Origin: Campylobacter rectus
Lineage (GTDB): Bacteria; Campylobacterota; Campylobacteria; Campylobacterales; Campylobacteraceae
NCBI RefSeq assembly: GCF_004803795.1
Contig: NZ_CP012543.1
Location: forward strand, 1,116,001 to 1,180,000
Direction: 5' to 3'
Length of the DNA stretch: 64,000 bases
The position numbers and the translations under genes were made by a program. A model generated the notes under the pieces. It did not search any database and was not told where the DNA came from. It saw only the letters and a list, made by a program, of their open reading frames with translations. The stretch's first letter is position 1, and each line of letters starts with the position of its first letter. Below, piece by piece: positions 56,859 to 64,000 of this stretch.

Positions 56859-57954
56859 AAATCTAAAATGGCTGCGAGATTTTCTCGCGCCGCACACCAA
56901 GCGCGCGTATATCGTCGGCGGTTGCGTTCGCGACGCGATGCTCGGTAAAAAAACCTCCGACTTTGACGTTGAAATTTACGGCATCGATCCGGCTAAATTT
57001 GACGCGCTGATGGCGCAAATCGGCGCTTGCGGCGTGGGCAAAAACTACTTCGTTTATAAATTTAAAAACTTCGACCTTTCTTTACCGCGAACCGAAAACA
57101 AAACTGGCGAGGGACACAAAGCGTTTGAAGTCGCATACGCCGATGACGAACGCGCGGCGTCTTTGCGCCGAGACTTTACCGTAAACGCGATGATGATAAA
57201 TATCTTTGACGGCTCGTTTTTGGACTTTTACGGCGGAGAGCGCGACCTAAAACGCGGCATCTTGCTCCATATCGACGACGAGAAATTCGCCGAAGATAGC
57301 CTACGCGTACTGCGGGCGGTGCAGTTTAGCGCTCGGCTAAATTTCCGTATCGCGCGTGATAGTTTGCGGCTAATGAAACGCCTAAGCATCAGCGATCTTA
57401 GCCGTGAGCGCGTAAACGGCGAGCTGATGAAGCTTTTTGGCGCTAAATTTCAAGAGGTCGGCTTTTTATATCTTTATAAACTGGGTCTTTTGGGTAAAAT
57501 TTTCGGGCTAAATTTGAGCAGCGCCGAGGCGAAAAAATTTGCTGCAAAGCTAAAAAGCGCGGTCAAATTTCTACCCAAACAAAACGGCAAAAAAGACGAG
57601 CGCGAGTTTTTATATCTTTTAAACGGCTATTTCGGAGTTAAAAATTTTTACGATTTAGGACTACCAAAAAGCTTTGAAGCCTGCGTCAAAGAGCCGTTTT
57701 TTGAAAGTCATCCGAGCGATAAAGACTTGCTAAAAATCGCCCTTGATAAACCGTTAAAAAACTGGCTCGGGCTAAACTCGCCTAGTCTCATAAAAAGAGC
57801 TAAAAATTTAGGCGTTTATGAAGCTAAATTTGAGCCTGCTATCGACACGGCCGAGATTTTAAAGCAAGGCTTTAAAGGCGCTGCGATCGGCGCTGAGATA
57901 AGGCGCAGGCAGGATTTGGCGATCAAGGAGCGTTTGGCTAAGCCGAGCGTCTAA
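56824..57954 (+). CDS. cca: CCA tRNA nucleotidyltransferase/poly(A) polymerase-family protein
   Basis: A 376-residue class II nucleotidyltransferase. YIVGGCVRDAMLGK, DFDVEIYG (metal-binding acids) and RRDFTVNAMMINIFDG with ILRAVQFSARL-type (VLRAVQFSARLNF) motifs are all present. It adds or repairs the CCA end of tRNA. The start at 56824 overlaps ciaD by 35 bases; an in-frame later start is possible, but the motif begins only at residue 27. Confidence 0.93.
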   Translation: MSKIGSKICKNKNLKWLRDFLAPHTKRAYIVGGCVRDAMLGKKTSDFDVEIYGIDPAKFDALMAQIGACGVGKNYFVYKFKNFDLSLPRTENKTGEGHKAFEVAYADDERAASLRRDFTVNAMMINIFDGSFLDFYGGERDLKRGILLHIDDEKFAEDSLRVLRAVQFSARLNFRIARDSLRLMKRLSISDLSRERVNGELMKLFGAKFQEVGFLYLYKLGLLGKIFGLNLSSAEAKKFAAKLKSAVKFLPKQNGKKDEREFLYLLNGYFGVKNFYDLGLPKSFEACVKEPFFESHPSDKDLLKIALDKPLKNWLGLNSPSLIKRAKNLGVYEAKFEPAIDTAEILKQGFKGAAIGAEIRRRQDLAIKERLAKPSV

Positions 57955-58047
57955 ATTTGGCGCCTTTTTACGGCTTCTAGCGTCAAAATCATCGCACCTA
58001 AAATATGCAAAAGCGGCTAAAAAGTCCGAGTTTGCGCCGTTATAAGC

Positions 58048-58299
58048 TTATTTAAATGTAAAAATGAGCACGGCAGCGGGCGCGATAAATAATAAAAACA
58101 CTCGATAAAACCCAAAATAAAGAAAAACAGCAAAAGAGACGAGAGATAAAATGTCGTCGAATTTGTGCTTTAAAAATAGCAAAATCCAATACAATATAAA
58201 TGCGGCAACAGTCGGAGCGATAAATGTTAATAGTTTTTTGTCATTGAGCGTCGGCGGGAGTATCCGTAAAAATCGCAAAAAGAAACAAAAATCATACAA
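58048..58299 (-). CDS. Hypothetical small membrane protein
   Basis: 83 residues with three hydrophobic helices (about 22-42, 48-64, 66-82). No family recognised, no strong ribosome site. It lies alone between cca and the trmL group on the opposite strand; could be a relic of a larger membrane protein. Confidence 0.4.
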   Translation of the reverse strand: MYDFCFFLRFLRILPPTLNDKKLLTFIAPTVAAFILYWILLFLKHKFDDILSLVSFAVFLYFGFYRVFLLFIAPAAVLIFTFK

Positions 58300-58475
58300 A
58301 AATCATCACGCCGTCCACGAGATAACCCGTGGAGCAAACCCGCAAAAATATGATCGTAGTATCTTGGCGCAAATTTTCCTTTGTCAAGGTATGCGGATTT
58401 GGCGGATTTGGTTTAAATTTATCATTTTAAAAGACCAACTTAGCTAAAATCAGGGCTTATTTTAAAGAGGCGAAA

Positions 58476-58664
58476 GTGGAAAAAATCTCAAATATAAATT
58501 TTCAAAATAAAAAAGAGCCGTCGCGATACGTTTGCGGCGATATTTTTAAATACTACTTAAAAAATATTTTTTTAAATTTTACAAGCCTTGCAAAAAGCTT
58601 AAATTTACGCGGCCCTGCAAGCGCTTTTGCGTCTTTTAAAATGCGGGCTAAGGCGGCTTTTTAA
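58476..58664 (+). CDS. Possible small protein directly upstream of trmL
   Basis: 62 codons from a GTG with AGAGGC upstream, basic and Phe/Lys/Ser-rich, ending exactly at the base before the trmL ATG. trmL has no ribosome site of its own, so translation of this frame could be coupled to it. I recognise no family and the reading could be a leader only. Confidence 0.3.
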   Translation: MEKISNINFQNKKEPSRYVCGDIFKYYLKNIFLNFTSLAKSLNLRGPASAFASFKMRAKAAF

Positions 58665-59144
58665 ATGTTTAATATCGTCCTCGTTCATCCTCAAATTCCC
58701 CAAAACACGGGCTCGATCGGACGTATGTGCGTAAATGCAAACCTTAAGCTTCATATAATCAAACCGACCGTTTTTGACATCAGCGAAAAGGCCGTTAGGC
58801 GTGCGGGACTTGATTACTGGGCGCGGCTAAATCCCGTGATTTGGGAGAGTTTGGATGAGTTTTTACACGCAAACGCCCAGTTCGAGGATAGGTTTTTTTA
58901 CGCGACGACGAAGGCGCATAAATTTTACTTTGAAGCGGAGTTTAAAAAAGGCGATTTTCTGTTTTTCGGCGGCGAAAGCACGGGTCTGCCTATGGAGCTA
59001 ATGGAGCGAAATTTCGCAAACGCGATCAAAATCCCGATGGGCGAGCACGGCAGAAGCTTAAATTTAGCCACGAGCGCGGGCATCATCGCCTATGAGGCCA
59101 TCAGGCAAAATTTCGCCCAGTCAGGCCTTGGAAGCGCGCTATGA
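58665..59144 (+). CDS. trmL: tRNA (cytidine/uridine-34 2'-O)-methyltransferase TrmL
   Basis: A 159-residue SPOUT methyltransferase. VHPQIPQNTGSIGRMCVNA opens it, and GGESTGLP and IPMGEHGRSLNLATSAGI form the knot that binds S-adenosylmethionine. It methylates the wobble base of tRNA(Leu). Its stop overlaps the next gene by 4 bases. Confidence 0.92.
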   Translation: MFNIVLVHPQIPQNTGSIGRMCVNANLKLHIIKPTVFDISEKAVRRAGLDYWARLNPVIWESLDEFLHANAQFEDRFFYATTKAHKFYFEAEFKKGDFLFFGGESTGLPMELMERNFANAIKIPMGEHGRSLNLATSAGIIAYEAIRQNFAQSGLGSAL

Positions 59145-60478
59145 AATTTACTGCAAATAGGCTCTTTGCGCTCATTTTTGCGGCCCTGTTTTTCGTCGTT
59201 TTTGCGGCGGGCGCCGAGCTAAAGATCGCCACGTTTAACGCGCAAAATTTATTTGACGCGAAAAACGACGGCAGCGAGTATAAAGATTTCGTCGTCGGTA
59301 AATCGGAGTGGAGTGAGAAAAAGGCAAGCGCCAAATTTAAAACCGTAAGCGCAAAGATAAAAGAGCTAAACGCCGATATCATCGCGCTTCAAGAGATCGA
59401 AAACGAGCAAATTTTAAAAGAGCTGATGAGGGAGGCGAGCTATAAATATTTTGCCTTTTCAAATAGTAAAAACGGCCCCGTAGGACTAGCGGTGTTATCT
59501 CGCGTAAAGCCTGAAAAAACGCGGATCTTTAGCGTGCCAAACGTAAAAACCAGAGACATTTTAAGGCTTGATTTTGAGGTTAATGGGCAAAAATTTAGCC
59601 TTTTAAATTTACATTTTCCCGCTAGAAAAAATCCGTTAAAGCAGAGAAAAACGGCTTTTATCACGCTAAAATCAGCATTAACGGATACTGAAAAGGTCGT
59701 GGTTTTGGGCGATTTTAACGCTCCTTACGGAGATAAAGAGCTGCTTGGCGATCTTGCGGCTAGTAAAAATTTAGCCAATCTTTGGGTGTTTTTGCCAAAG
59801 CACGAGCGCTACTCGCATACTAGTAATAACGCGCTTGATCACGTCCTGCTCTCAAAAGACGCGCTTAGCCAAAACTACGTTTTAAACAGCTTTAAGGTTG
59901 AGCTAGACGGGGCGCAAATTTCGGATCATTTTGCACTAGTTTTTAGGCTAAATTTTGATAAAAACGCTAAAAATACGCTGCAAAATATCGCCGAGGCGCG
60001 GGTTAGCGAGCTATCAAAAAAGTCAAATTTACCCGTTTTGCTAAAACGCGCTACGGTCGTGCAAAAGGACAAAAAAGGCTTTACGCTAGCGCAAGATAAG
60101 CGCGGTATCTACGTTTATGGGCCAAAAAACGACGCAAAGCCCGGCTGGGTCATGGACGTAGCGGTAAACCGCCTAGACGAGTTTAAGGGAAATCTTGAGA
60201 TTAGCTCGCATTACGCGGTGAAAATTTACGAGGAAACGCAAGATCCGCGTGAGCAGATGCTGGAGGCTAAAAACCTAAAGCAAGCGCGCCCGGGCGACGT
60301 GTTTAGCCGTATCGGCGGCGAAGTGCGAAACGGCAGACTCTATACGCCTTACGGAGATATTAAAATTTACGGCGCAAAGGGCAAACCGCGCAACGAAAAA
60401 GAGGCGATTTTCACCTCCGTTCGCGTCGTGAGCTATAAAAACGAACCTCAAATTTGGATAGAAAATGAAGATAATTGA
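59141..60478 (+). CDS. Secreted endonuclease/exonuclease/phosphatase-family protein
   Basis: A 445-residue protein with a signal peptide (ending AAGAE). The N-terminal EEP domain (about 22-275) has LKIATFNAQNLFD, ALQEIEN with the metal-binding Glu, VVLGDFNAP and QISDHFALVF. The C-terminal 165 residues (KKGFTLAQDKRGIYVYG, GDVFSRIGGEVRNGRLYTPYG) look like an OB-fold-type domain, as in extracellular nucleases. It probably degrades DNA in the periplasm or outside. It overlaps trmL by 4 bases and the next small gene by 14. Confidence 0.85.
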   Translation: MKFTANRLFALIFAALFFVVFAAGAELKIATFNAQNLFDAKNDGSEYKDFVVGKSEWSEKKASAKFKTVSAKIKELNADIIALQEIENEQILKELMREASYKYFAFSNSKNGPVGLAVLSRVKPEKTRIFSVPNVKTRDILRLDFEVNGQKFSLLNLHFPARKNPLKQRKTAFITLKSALTDTEKVVVLGDFNAPYGDKELLGDLAASKNLANLWVFLPKHERYSHTSNNALDHVLLSKDALSQNYVLNSFKVELDGAQISDHFALVFRLNFDKNAKNTLQNIAEARVSELSKKSNLPVLLKRATVVQKDKKGFTLAQDKRGIYVYGPKNDAKPGWVMDVAVNRLDEFKGNLEISSHYAVKIYEETQDPREQMLEAKNLKQARPGDVFSRIGGEVRNGRLYTPYGDIKIYGAKGKPRNEKEAIFTSVRVVSYKNEPQIWIENEDN

Positions 60479-60593
60479 CGCGGTGATGCTTGGCGCATTC
60501 GTGCTTTTTACGATATTTTTGATGCGCGGATTCGTCACGCAGACGCTTGAGAGAAACAAAAGAAGACAAAATTTAAAAAAGGATAAAAAATGA
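60465..60593 (+). CDS. Small membrane peptide (42 aa) upstream of glyS
   Basis: Reading the junction gives MKIIDAVMLGAFVLFTIFLM, then a very basic tail with RNKRRQNLKKDKK. One N-terminal helix (about residues 3-21) and Lys/Arg-rich cytoplasmic end. The start lies inside the nuclease gene and the stop overlaps the glyS ATG (ATGA), so it is coupled on both sides. Function unknown. It is a second example in this window of a tiny membrane peptide just before a synthetase or amidation gene. Confidence 0.7.
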   Translation: MKIIDAVMLGAFVLFTIFLMRGFVTQTLERNKRRQNLKKDKK

Positions 60594-62623
60594 GCGAAAC
60601 AAAAGAACTGATCGTGGAGATCGGCGTCGAGGAGCTGCCGGCGATCCCGTTTTTAAAAGAGTGCGGCAACGTCGCGGCAAAATGGCGCGAGACGCTAGCG
60701 CAAAACAGCCTGGACAGCGAGTGCGAGTTTTACTACACGCCGCGCAGGATTGCGTTTTGTCACCCGAAATTTGCAGTGCGCCAGGAGGACGGTTTTAGCG
60801 AGTTTATCGGCGCGCCAAGGCAAGTCGCGCAAAAAGACGGCGCATGGACGCCTGCCGCGCTAAGCTTTGCTAAAAAATGCGGCATCGATGAGTCTGAGCT
60901 AAAATTTGAAACCGTCGGCGGCAAAGAGGTGCTCTACTATAAAAAGCCGGTCGCGGGCAAACCAAGCGCGGAGCTTCTGGGAGATATGATAGAGAAGTTT
61001 TTGCTGAGCTTAAATTTCGGCAAATCAATGCGCTGGGGCGAGGGTAAATTTGAGTTTATCCGCCCGGTACGCTCGTTTTTGTGCTTGCTCGGAGACGAGG
61101 TTGTTAAATTTAATAAATTTGACGTGGAAAGCGGCGACAGTATTTTTATGTACAGAAGCGTTGGCTACGATAAATTTACCGTCAAGAATGCGAAAGATTA
61201 TTTCGCCGCGATGCCTAAAATCGGCATAATCCTCGATCAAAACGCGCGCCGAGAGAAAATTTTGAGCGAGTTTAAACAGATCGAAGCTAAAAACGGCGTA
61301 ACGGTCGAGGTGGACGAGGCGCTGCTAGACGAGGTCGTAGCGATCACCGAGCATCCGACCGCGCTGCTTGGCGGCTTTGAGCGGGAGTTTCTGGAAGTGC
61401 CTAGCGAGGTCATCATCACCTCGATGAAGGAAAATCAGAGGTATTTTCCCGTTTTTGAGAGCGGCAAGCTCGCTAATCGCTTCGTAGTCGTTAGCAACGC
61501 TATCTCGCCCGAGCCTGCGCTCATCGTAAAGGGCAACGAAAAAGTCCTGCGCGCAAGACTTAGCGACGCGATGTTTTTCTGGCGCAGCGACCTGGCGCAT
61601 GAGTTCGGCCCAGAAAAGCTAAAAAATATCACCTATCTAAAGGAGCTAGGCAGTACATACGATAAAAGCGCGCGCGAGCTAGGCGTCGCAAAACGGCTGG
61701 CAAAAATCTGCGCCGATAGGCTAAAAGCGTGCGCGGGAGAGGACTACGAGGCGCTGCTGGAGCGCTCCGTGATGCTTAGTAAGGCCGATCTAACCACGCA
61801 GATGGTGTATGAATTTACCGAGCTTCAGGGTGTGATGGGCGGCTACTACGCGGCGGCTAAGGGCGAAAACGAAAACGTCGTAACCGCGATCAAGGAGCAG
61901 TATCTGCCAAGCGGCGAGGCCAGCGCGCTACCTAGCACTATCTTTAGCTCCGTCGTCGCGCTCGCGATCAAACTTGAGACGCTAATCGGGCTCTTTAGCG
62001 CGGGCAAGATCCCAAGCGGAAACAAAGATCCGTATGCGCTGCGCCGCGCGGCTAACGGCGTCATCAAGATCATCCAAAACGAAAATTTAAACTTTGACAT
62101 CGCGGCGTTTTTGCGCGAGACGGCGGAGGGATATGCTAAATTTGACGTCGAGGCGCTGATAGGATTTATATTTGATAGGCTTTACACATTCTTTGACGTA
62201 AACCCGTCCGTCGTAAAGGCCTGCCTAGCTAGTAAAAAGGGAGACGTACTTGCGCAGTGCGAGGCGATCGAGGCCCTAGGCGCGATCTGTGCGGCAGAGG
62301 ACTTTAGGCAAAATTTCAGCACGTTTAAGCGTCTGGCAAACATCATCAAGGACGAAAATTTCGGCGTGGTAGATGAGGCGAAATTTGAGAACGAGAGCGA
62401 GAAAAAGCTAAACGATGCGTTTAAGGCTGCAGTAAAAGCAGGCGGCTCATACAGCGAACGCCTAAAAAATCTTTTCGGTCTAAAAGCTGCGATAGACGAG
62501 TTTTTCGACAACGTAATGATAAACGCCGAGGACGAGCTCGTGCGTAAAAACCGCCTTGCGCTCGTGGGGCAAATTTACGCGGAATTCCTCAAAATCGCCG
62601 ATATAAAAGAGATAAGCTTGTGA
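60590..62623 (+). CDS. glyS: Glycyl-tRNA synthetase beta subunit
   Basis: A 677-residue subunit of the tetrameric glycyl-tRNA synthetase. LIVEIGVEELPAIPF is the N-terminal signature, ENQRYFPVFESGKLANRFVVVSN and KADLTTQMVYEFTELQGVMGGYYA are conserved blocks, and DPYALRRAANGVIKII belongs to the HD-like domain. The alpha subunit gene glyQ is not in the window. Its TGA overlaps the next GTG start. Confidence 0.95.
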   Translation: MSETKELIVEIGVEELPAIPFLKECGNVAAKWRETLAQNSLDSECEFYYTPRRIAFCHPKFAVRQEDGFSEFIGAPRQVAQKDGAWTPAALSFAKKCGIDESELKFETVGGKEVLYYKKPVAGKPSAELLGDMIEKFLLSLNFGKSMRWGEGKFEFIRPVRSFLCLLGDEVVKFNKFDVESGDSIFMYRSVGYDKFTVKNAKDYFAAMPKIGIILDQNARREKILSEFKQIEAKNGVTVEVDEALLDEVVAITEHPTALLGGFEREFLEVPSEVIITSMKENQRYFPVFESGKLANRFVVVSNAISPEPALIVKGNEKVLRARLSDAMFFWRSDLAHEFGPEKLKNITYLKELGSTYDKSARELGVAKRLAKICADRLKACAGEDYEALLERSVMLSKADLTTQMVYEFTELQGVMGGYYAAAKGENENVVTAIKEQYLPSGEASALPSTIFSSVVALAIKLETLIGLFSAGKIPSGNKDPYALRRAANGVIKIIQNENLNFDIAAFLRETAEGYAKFDVEALIGFIFDRLYTFFDVNPSVVKACLASKKGDVLAQCEAIEALGAICAAEDFRQNFSTFKRLANIIKDENFGVVDEAKFENESEKKLNDAFKAAVKAGGSYSERLKNLFGLKAAIDEFFDNVMINAEDELVRKNRLALVGQIYAEFLKIADIKEISL

Positions 62624-63234
62624 AGCGACTCTATGTCTTTGCGGGCGTGAACGGCGCGGGCAAATCGACCTTTTACGTGAGGCAGCTAGAGGACGATAAA
62701 ATTTATGGGCCGAGGATAAACTCCGACGAATTAGTGCGGGAATTCGGCGATTGGCGCAATGCAAAAGACCAGCAGCGTGCAGCAAGGCTGGCTCTGCGCC
62801 TTCGCAAAAACTACCTTGAAAACGGCGTCAGCTTTAATATCGAAACGACGTTGAGCGGGCATTCTATCGTAAATTTTATCAAAGACGCCAAGGCGCGCGG
62901 CTACTTCATCGCGCTATTTTACGTAGGTCTAGATAGCGTGGAGCTCTCAAAGCGCAGAGTCGCGATACGTGCGGCTAAAAACGGGCACTCTATCGACGAG
63001 GCCGTGTTGGAGCGCAGATATGACGCTAGCTTTGTAAATTTAGCGCGGCTCATCGGCGTTTGCGACGAGATATATTTTTACGACAACAGCGCGCCGATCG
63101 AAAACGAAGATGAACAGAAATTTTCAAATTTGGCTCTAGTCGCTAAAAAGCAAGACAGCTGCGTAACGAGGATAAGCAAAGAAAGATACGAGTGGTTTGA
63201 GCGGGTGATGCGGGAGGCTGAAATTGCTTGCTAA
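62620..63234 (+). CDS. Zeta-toxin-like P-loop kinase
   Basis: A 204-residue protein. Walker A is FAGVNGAGKST (about 8-18), INSDELVREFG is the zeta-toxin substrate-side motif, and FNIETTLSG with DAKARGYFIALFYVGLDS and RVAIRAAKNGH follow the family. Such proteins phosphorylate UDP-N-acetylglucosamine as toxins or act on other small molecules. No epsilon-type antitoxin is adjacent, and the gene is coupled to glyS (GTG overlapping TGA), so a housekeeping kinase role is as likely as a toxin. Start is the GTG at 62620. Confidence 0.8.
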   Translation: MKRLYVFAGVNGAGKSTFYVRQLEDDKIYGPRINSDELVREFGDWRNAKDQQRAARLALRLRKNYLENGVSFNIETTLSGHSIVNFIKDAKARGYFIALFYVGLDSVELSKRRVAIRAAKNGHSIDEAVLERRYDASFVNLARLIGVCDEIYFYDNSAPIENEDEQKFSNLALVAKKQDSCVTRISKERYEWFERVMREAEIAC

Positions 63235-63368
63235 AAAGCGGCTTGGGTGCGGATTTTGTAAGCGTAAGAAAATGTCTTTGAAGCCGAATTTAAGCGCGGT
63301 AGATAAATGAATAGCTAATTGACGACACTGTTTTGATGGTTTGGGTAGCGGTAGCAAAAAGGCGACAA

Positions 63369-63911
63369 GTGGGGTATTTTGATCAAATTTCAAAGCGTAT
63401 AAGGTTGGGTAGCGGCGAAGAAATAATCTACGAATATCCGTGCGTAAACAGGCTTTTGGTTGCATTTATGATTTTGTTTTGGATTATTTTTACGGCGGCG
63501 ATGCTTGTTTCTTTTGTAAAATCTAGCGAGCTACTTTATAAATTCTTTGTCGCGCTTGCGATATTTTTCGTAATGCTGGCTTTATATAGGGATGTCGTCG
63601 GATTTATCAGGCAAGGGCTCATAGTTACAAATAAATCTTTGATAACTTTTAACGGTAAAAAAGTTGCGCTTGAGAACGTTTGGTTTTTTGGCGTAAAGCT
63701 CAAAGCCGCTAAAAAACCGTCGCTTTGTTTTTACGATGGCAATAAGCTTATTATAAATTGCCATGCCGACGGCTCGCCGGAATTTGACGAGTTTTTATCG
63801 GCTTTATATAAAATTTCAGGCAATAAGCAAATTTTATCTTTGGGTTCACGCGAAATAAATCCCGAAGGATTTCGGGCCATGCAGACAAAGGTTAAGCTCA
63901 TAAATTCATAA
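63369..63911 (+). CDS. Hypothetical membrane protein with a PH-like C-terminal part
   Basis: About 181 residues from the GTG at 63369, with AAGG eight bases in front; an in-frame ATG at 63336 has no ribosome site. The opening GYFDQISKRIRLGSGEEIIYEYP and the two-helix segment (about 35-85) followed by GLIVTNKSLITFNGKKVALENVWFFGV suggest a membrane-anchored PH-like fold. The family is not named here. 63235-63368 holds no other gene. Confidence 0.55.
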   Translation: MGYFDQISKRIRLGSGEEIIYEYPCVNRLLVAFMILFWIIFTAAMLVSFVKSSELLYKFFVALAIFFVMLALYRDVVGFIRQGLIVTNKSLITFNGKKVALENVWFFGVKLKAAKKPSLCFYDGNKLIINCHADGSPEFDEFLSALYKISGNKQILSLGSREINPEGFRAMQTKVKLINS

Positions 63912-64000
63912 TTCAAACTCGGCATATTTGCTTTAAGTTACGGTAGGGCAGCTTTAAATTTATCGCTAAAATTTAGCGCTTTTGGCGATGGTTTTTTGAA

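Overview
The window comes from a Campylobacter chromosome, most likely one of the higher-GC oral-type species (C. rectus / C. showae-like). The evidence is the gene set (ciaD-cca, dba-dsbI, fbpABC, flgF/flgG2-flgG, the ileS-gatA-guaB block, Hcp-type Sel1 proteins), sigma-54 flagellar promoters, frequent TTG/GTG starts, and intergenic DNA saturated with the AAATTT / AAATTTGAC word. I saw no tRNA, rRNA or CRISPR array. Species assignment is inference from gene content and composition.

Layout. 1-3784: the tail of an operon with an LpxL-like acyltransferase (cut by the window edge), a hotdog thioesterase, a LolA-like protein and an MMPL exporter, a set typical of aryl-polyene-type lipid clusters. 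3785-8354: thiamine thiazole genes thiS-thiG-thiH-thiE/tenI, without thiF, separated by long AAATTT-rich spacers; the last gene carries an in-frame insert of about 150 codons with the same signature. 9223-13741: an EamA transporter, an IS256-type remnant, a broken IS1595 element, duplicated poly-C tracts and a Tat-exported flavoprotein reductase. 13742-21498: a tightly overlapping minus-strand operon ileS - 35-aa membrane peptide - gatA - guaB - metX - xseB - nitrilase-like protein. 21620-29238: a CinA-type amidase, dba-dsbI (disulfide formation), a periplasmic rhodanese and the FbpABC ferric-iron importer.

29239-41900 is the accessory part. It has a long gene-poor stretch, three IS1595-derived elements, a FecBCD-type siderophore/cobalamin importer, and an AT-richer four-gene operon for a Tat-exported sulfide:quinone oxidoreductase with an outer-membrane protein, a small secreted protein and a double DUF2892 membrane protein. 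That operon is followed by decayed kdsD and rluB copies and then by a second, broken copy of the importer's binding-protein gene. The sulfide operon is therefore bracketed by IS derivatives and by direct repeats of the neighbouring chromosome, which looks like a mobilised or duplicated island.

41892-53953: rpoD, flgF and flgG (each with a recognisable sigma-54 promoter), a 12-repeat Sel1 protein, a Crp-Sel1 chimeric pseudogene, azlCD, periplasmic asparaginase, decayed DsrE and DUF1877 genes, and a LysE exporter. 54556-63911: leuD-leuB-TPR-ciaD-cca, then trmL - nuclease-family protein - 42-aa membrane peptide - glyS - zeta-toxin-like kinase, and a final membrane protein. Several small proteins (35, 42 and 55 aa) were found by reading the gaps between genes. 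Frameshifts at short homopolymers (48.7 kb, 52.8 kb) may be real decay or assembly errors.
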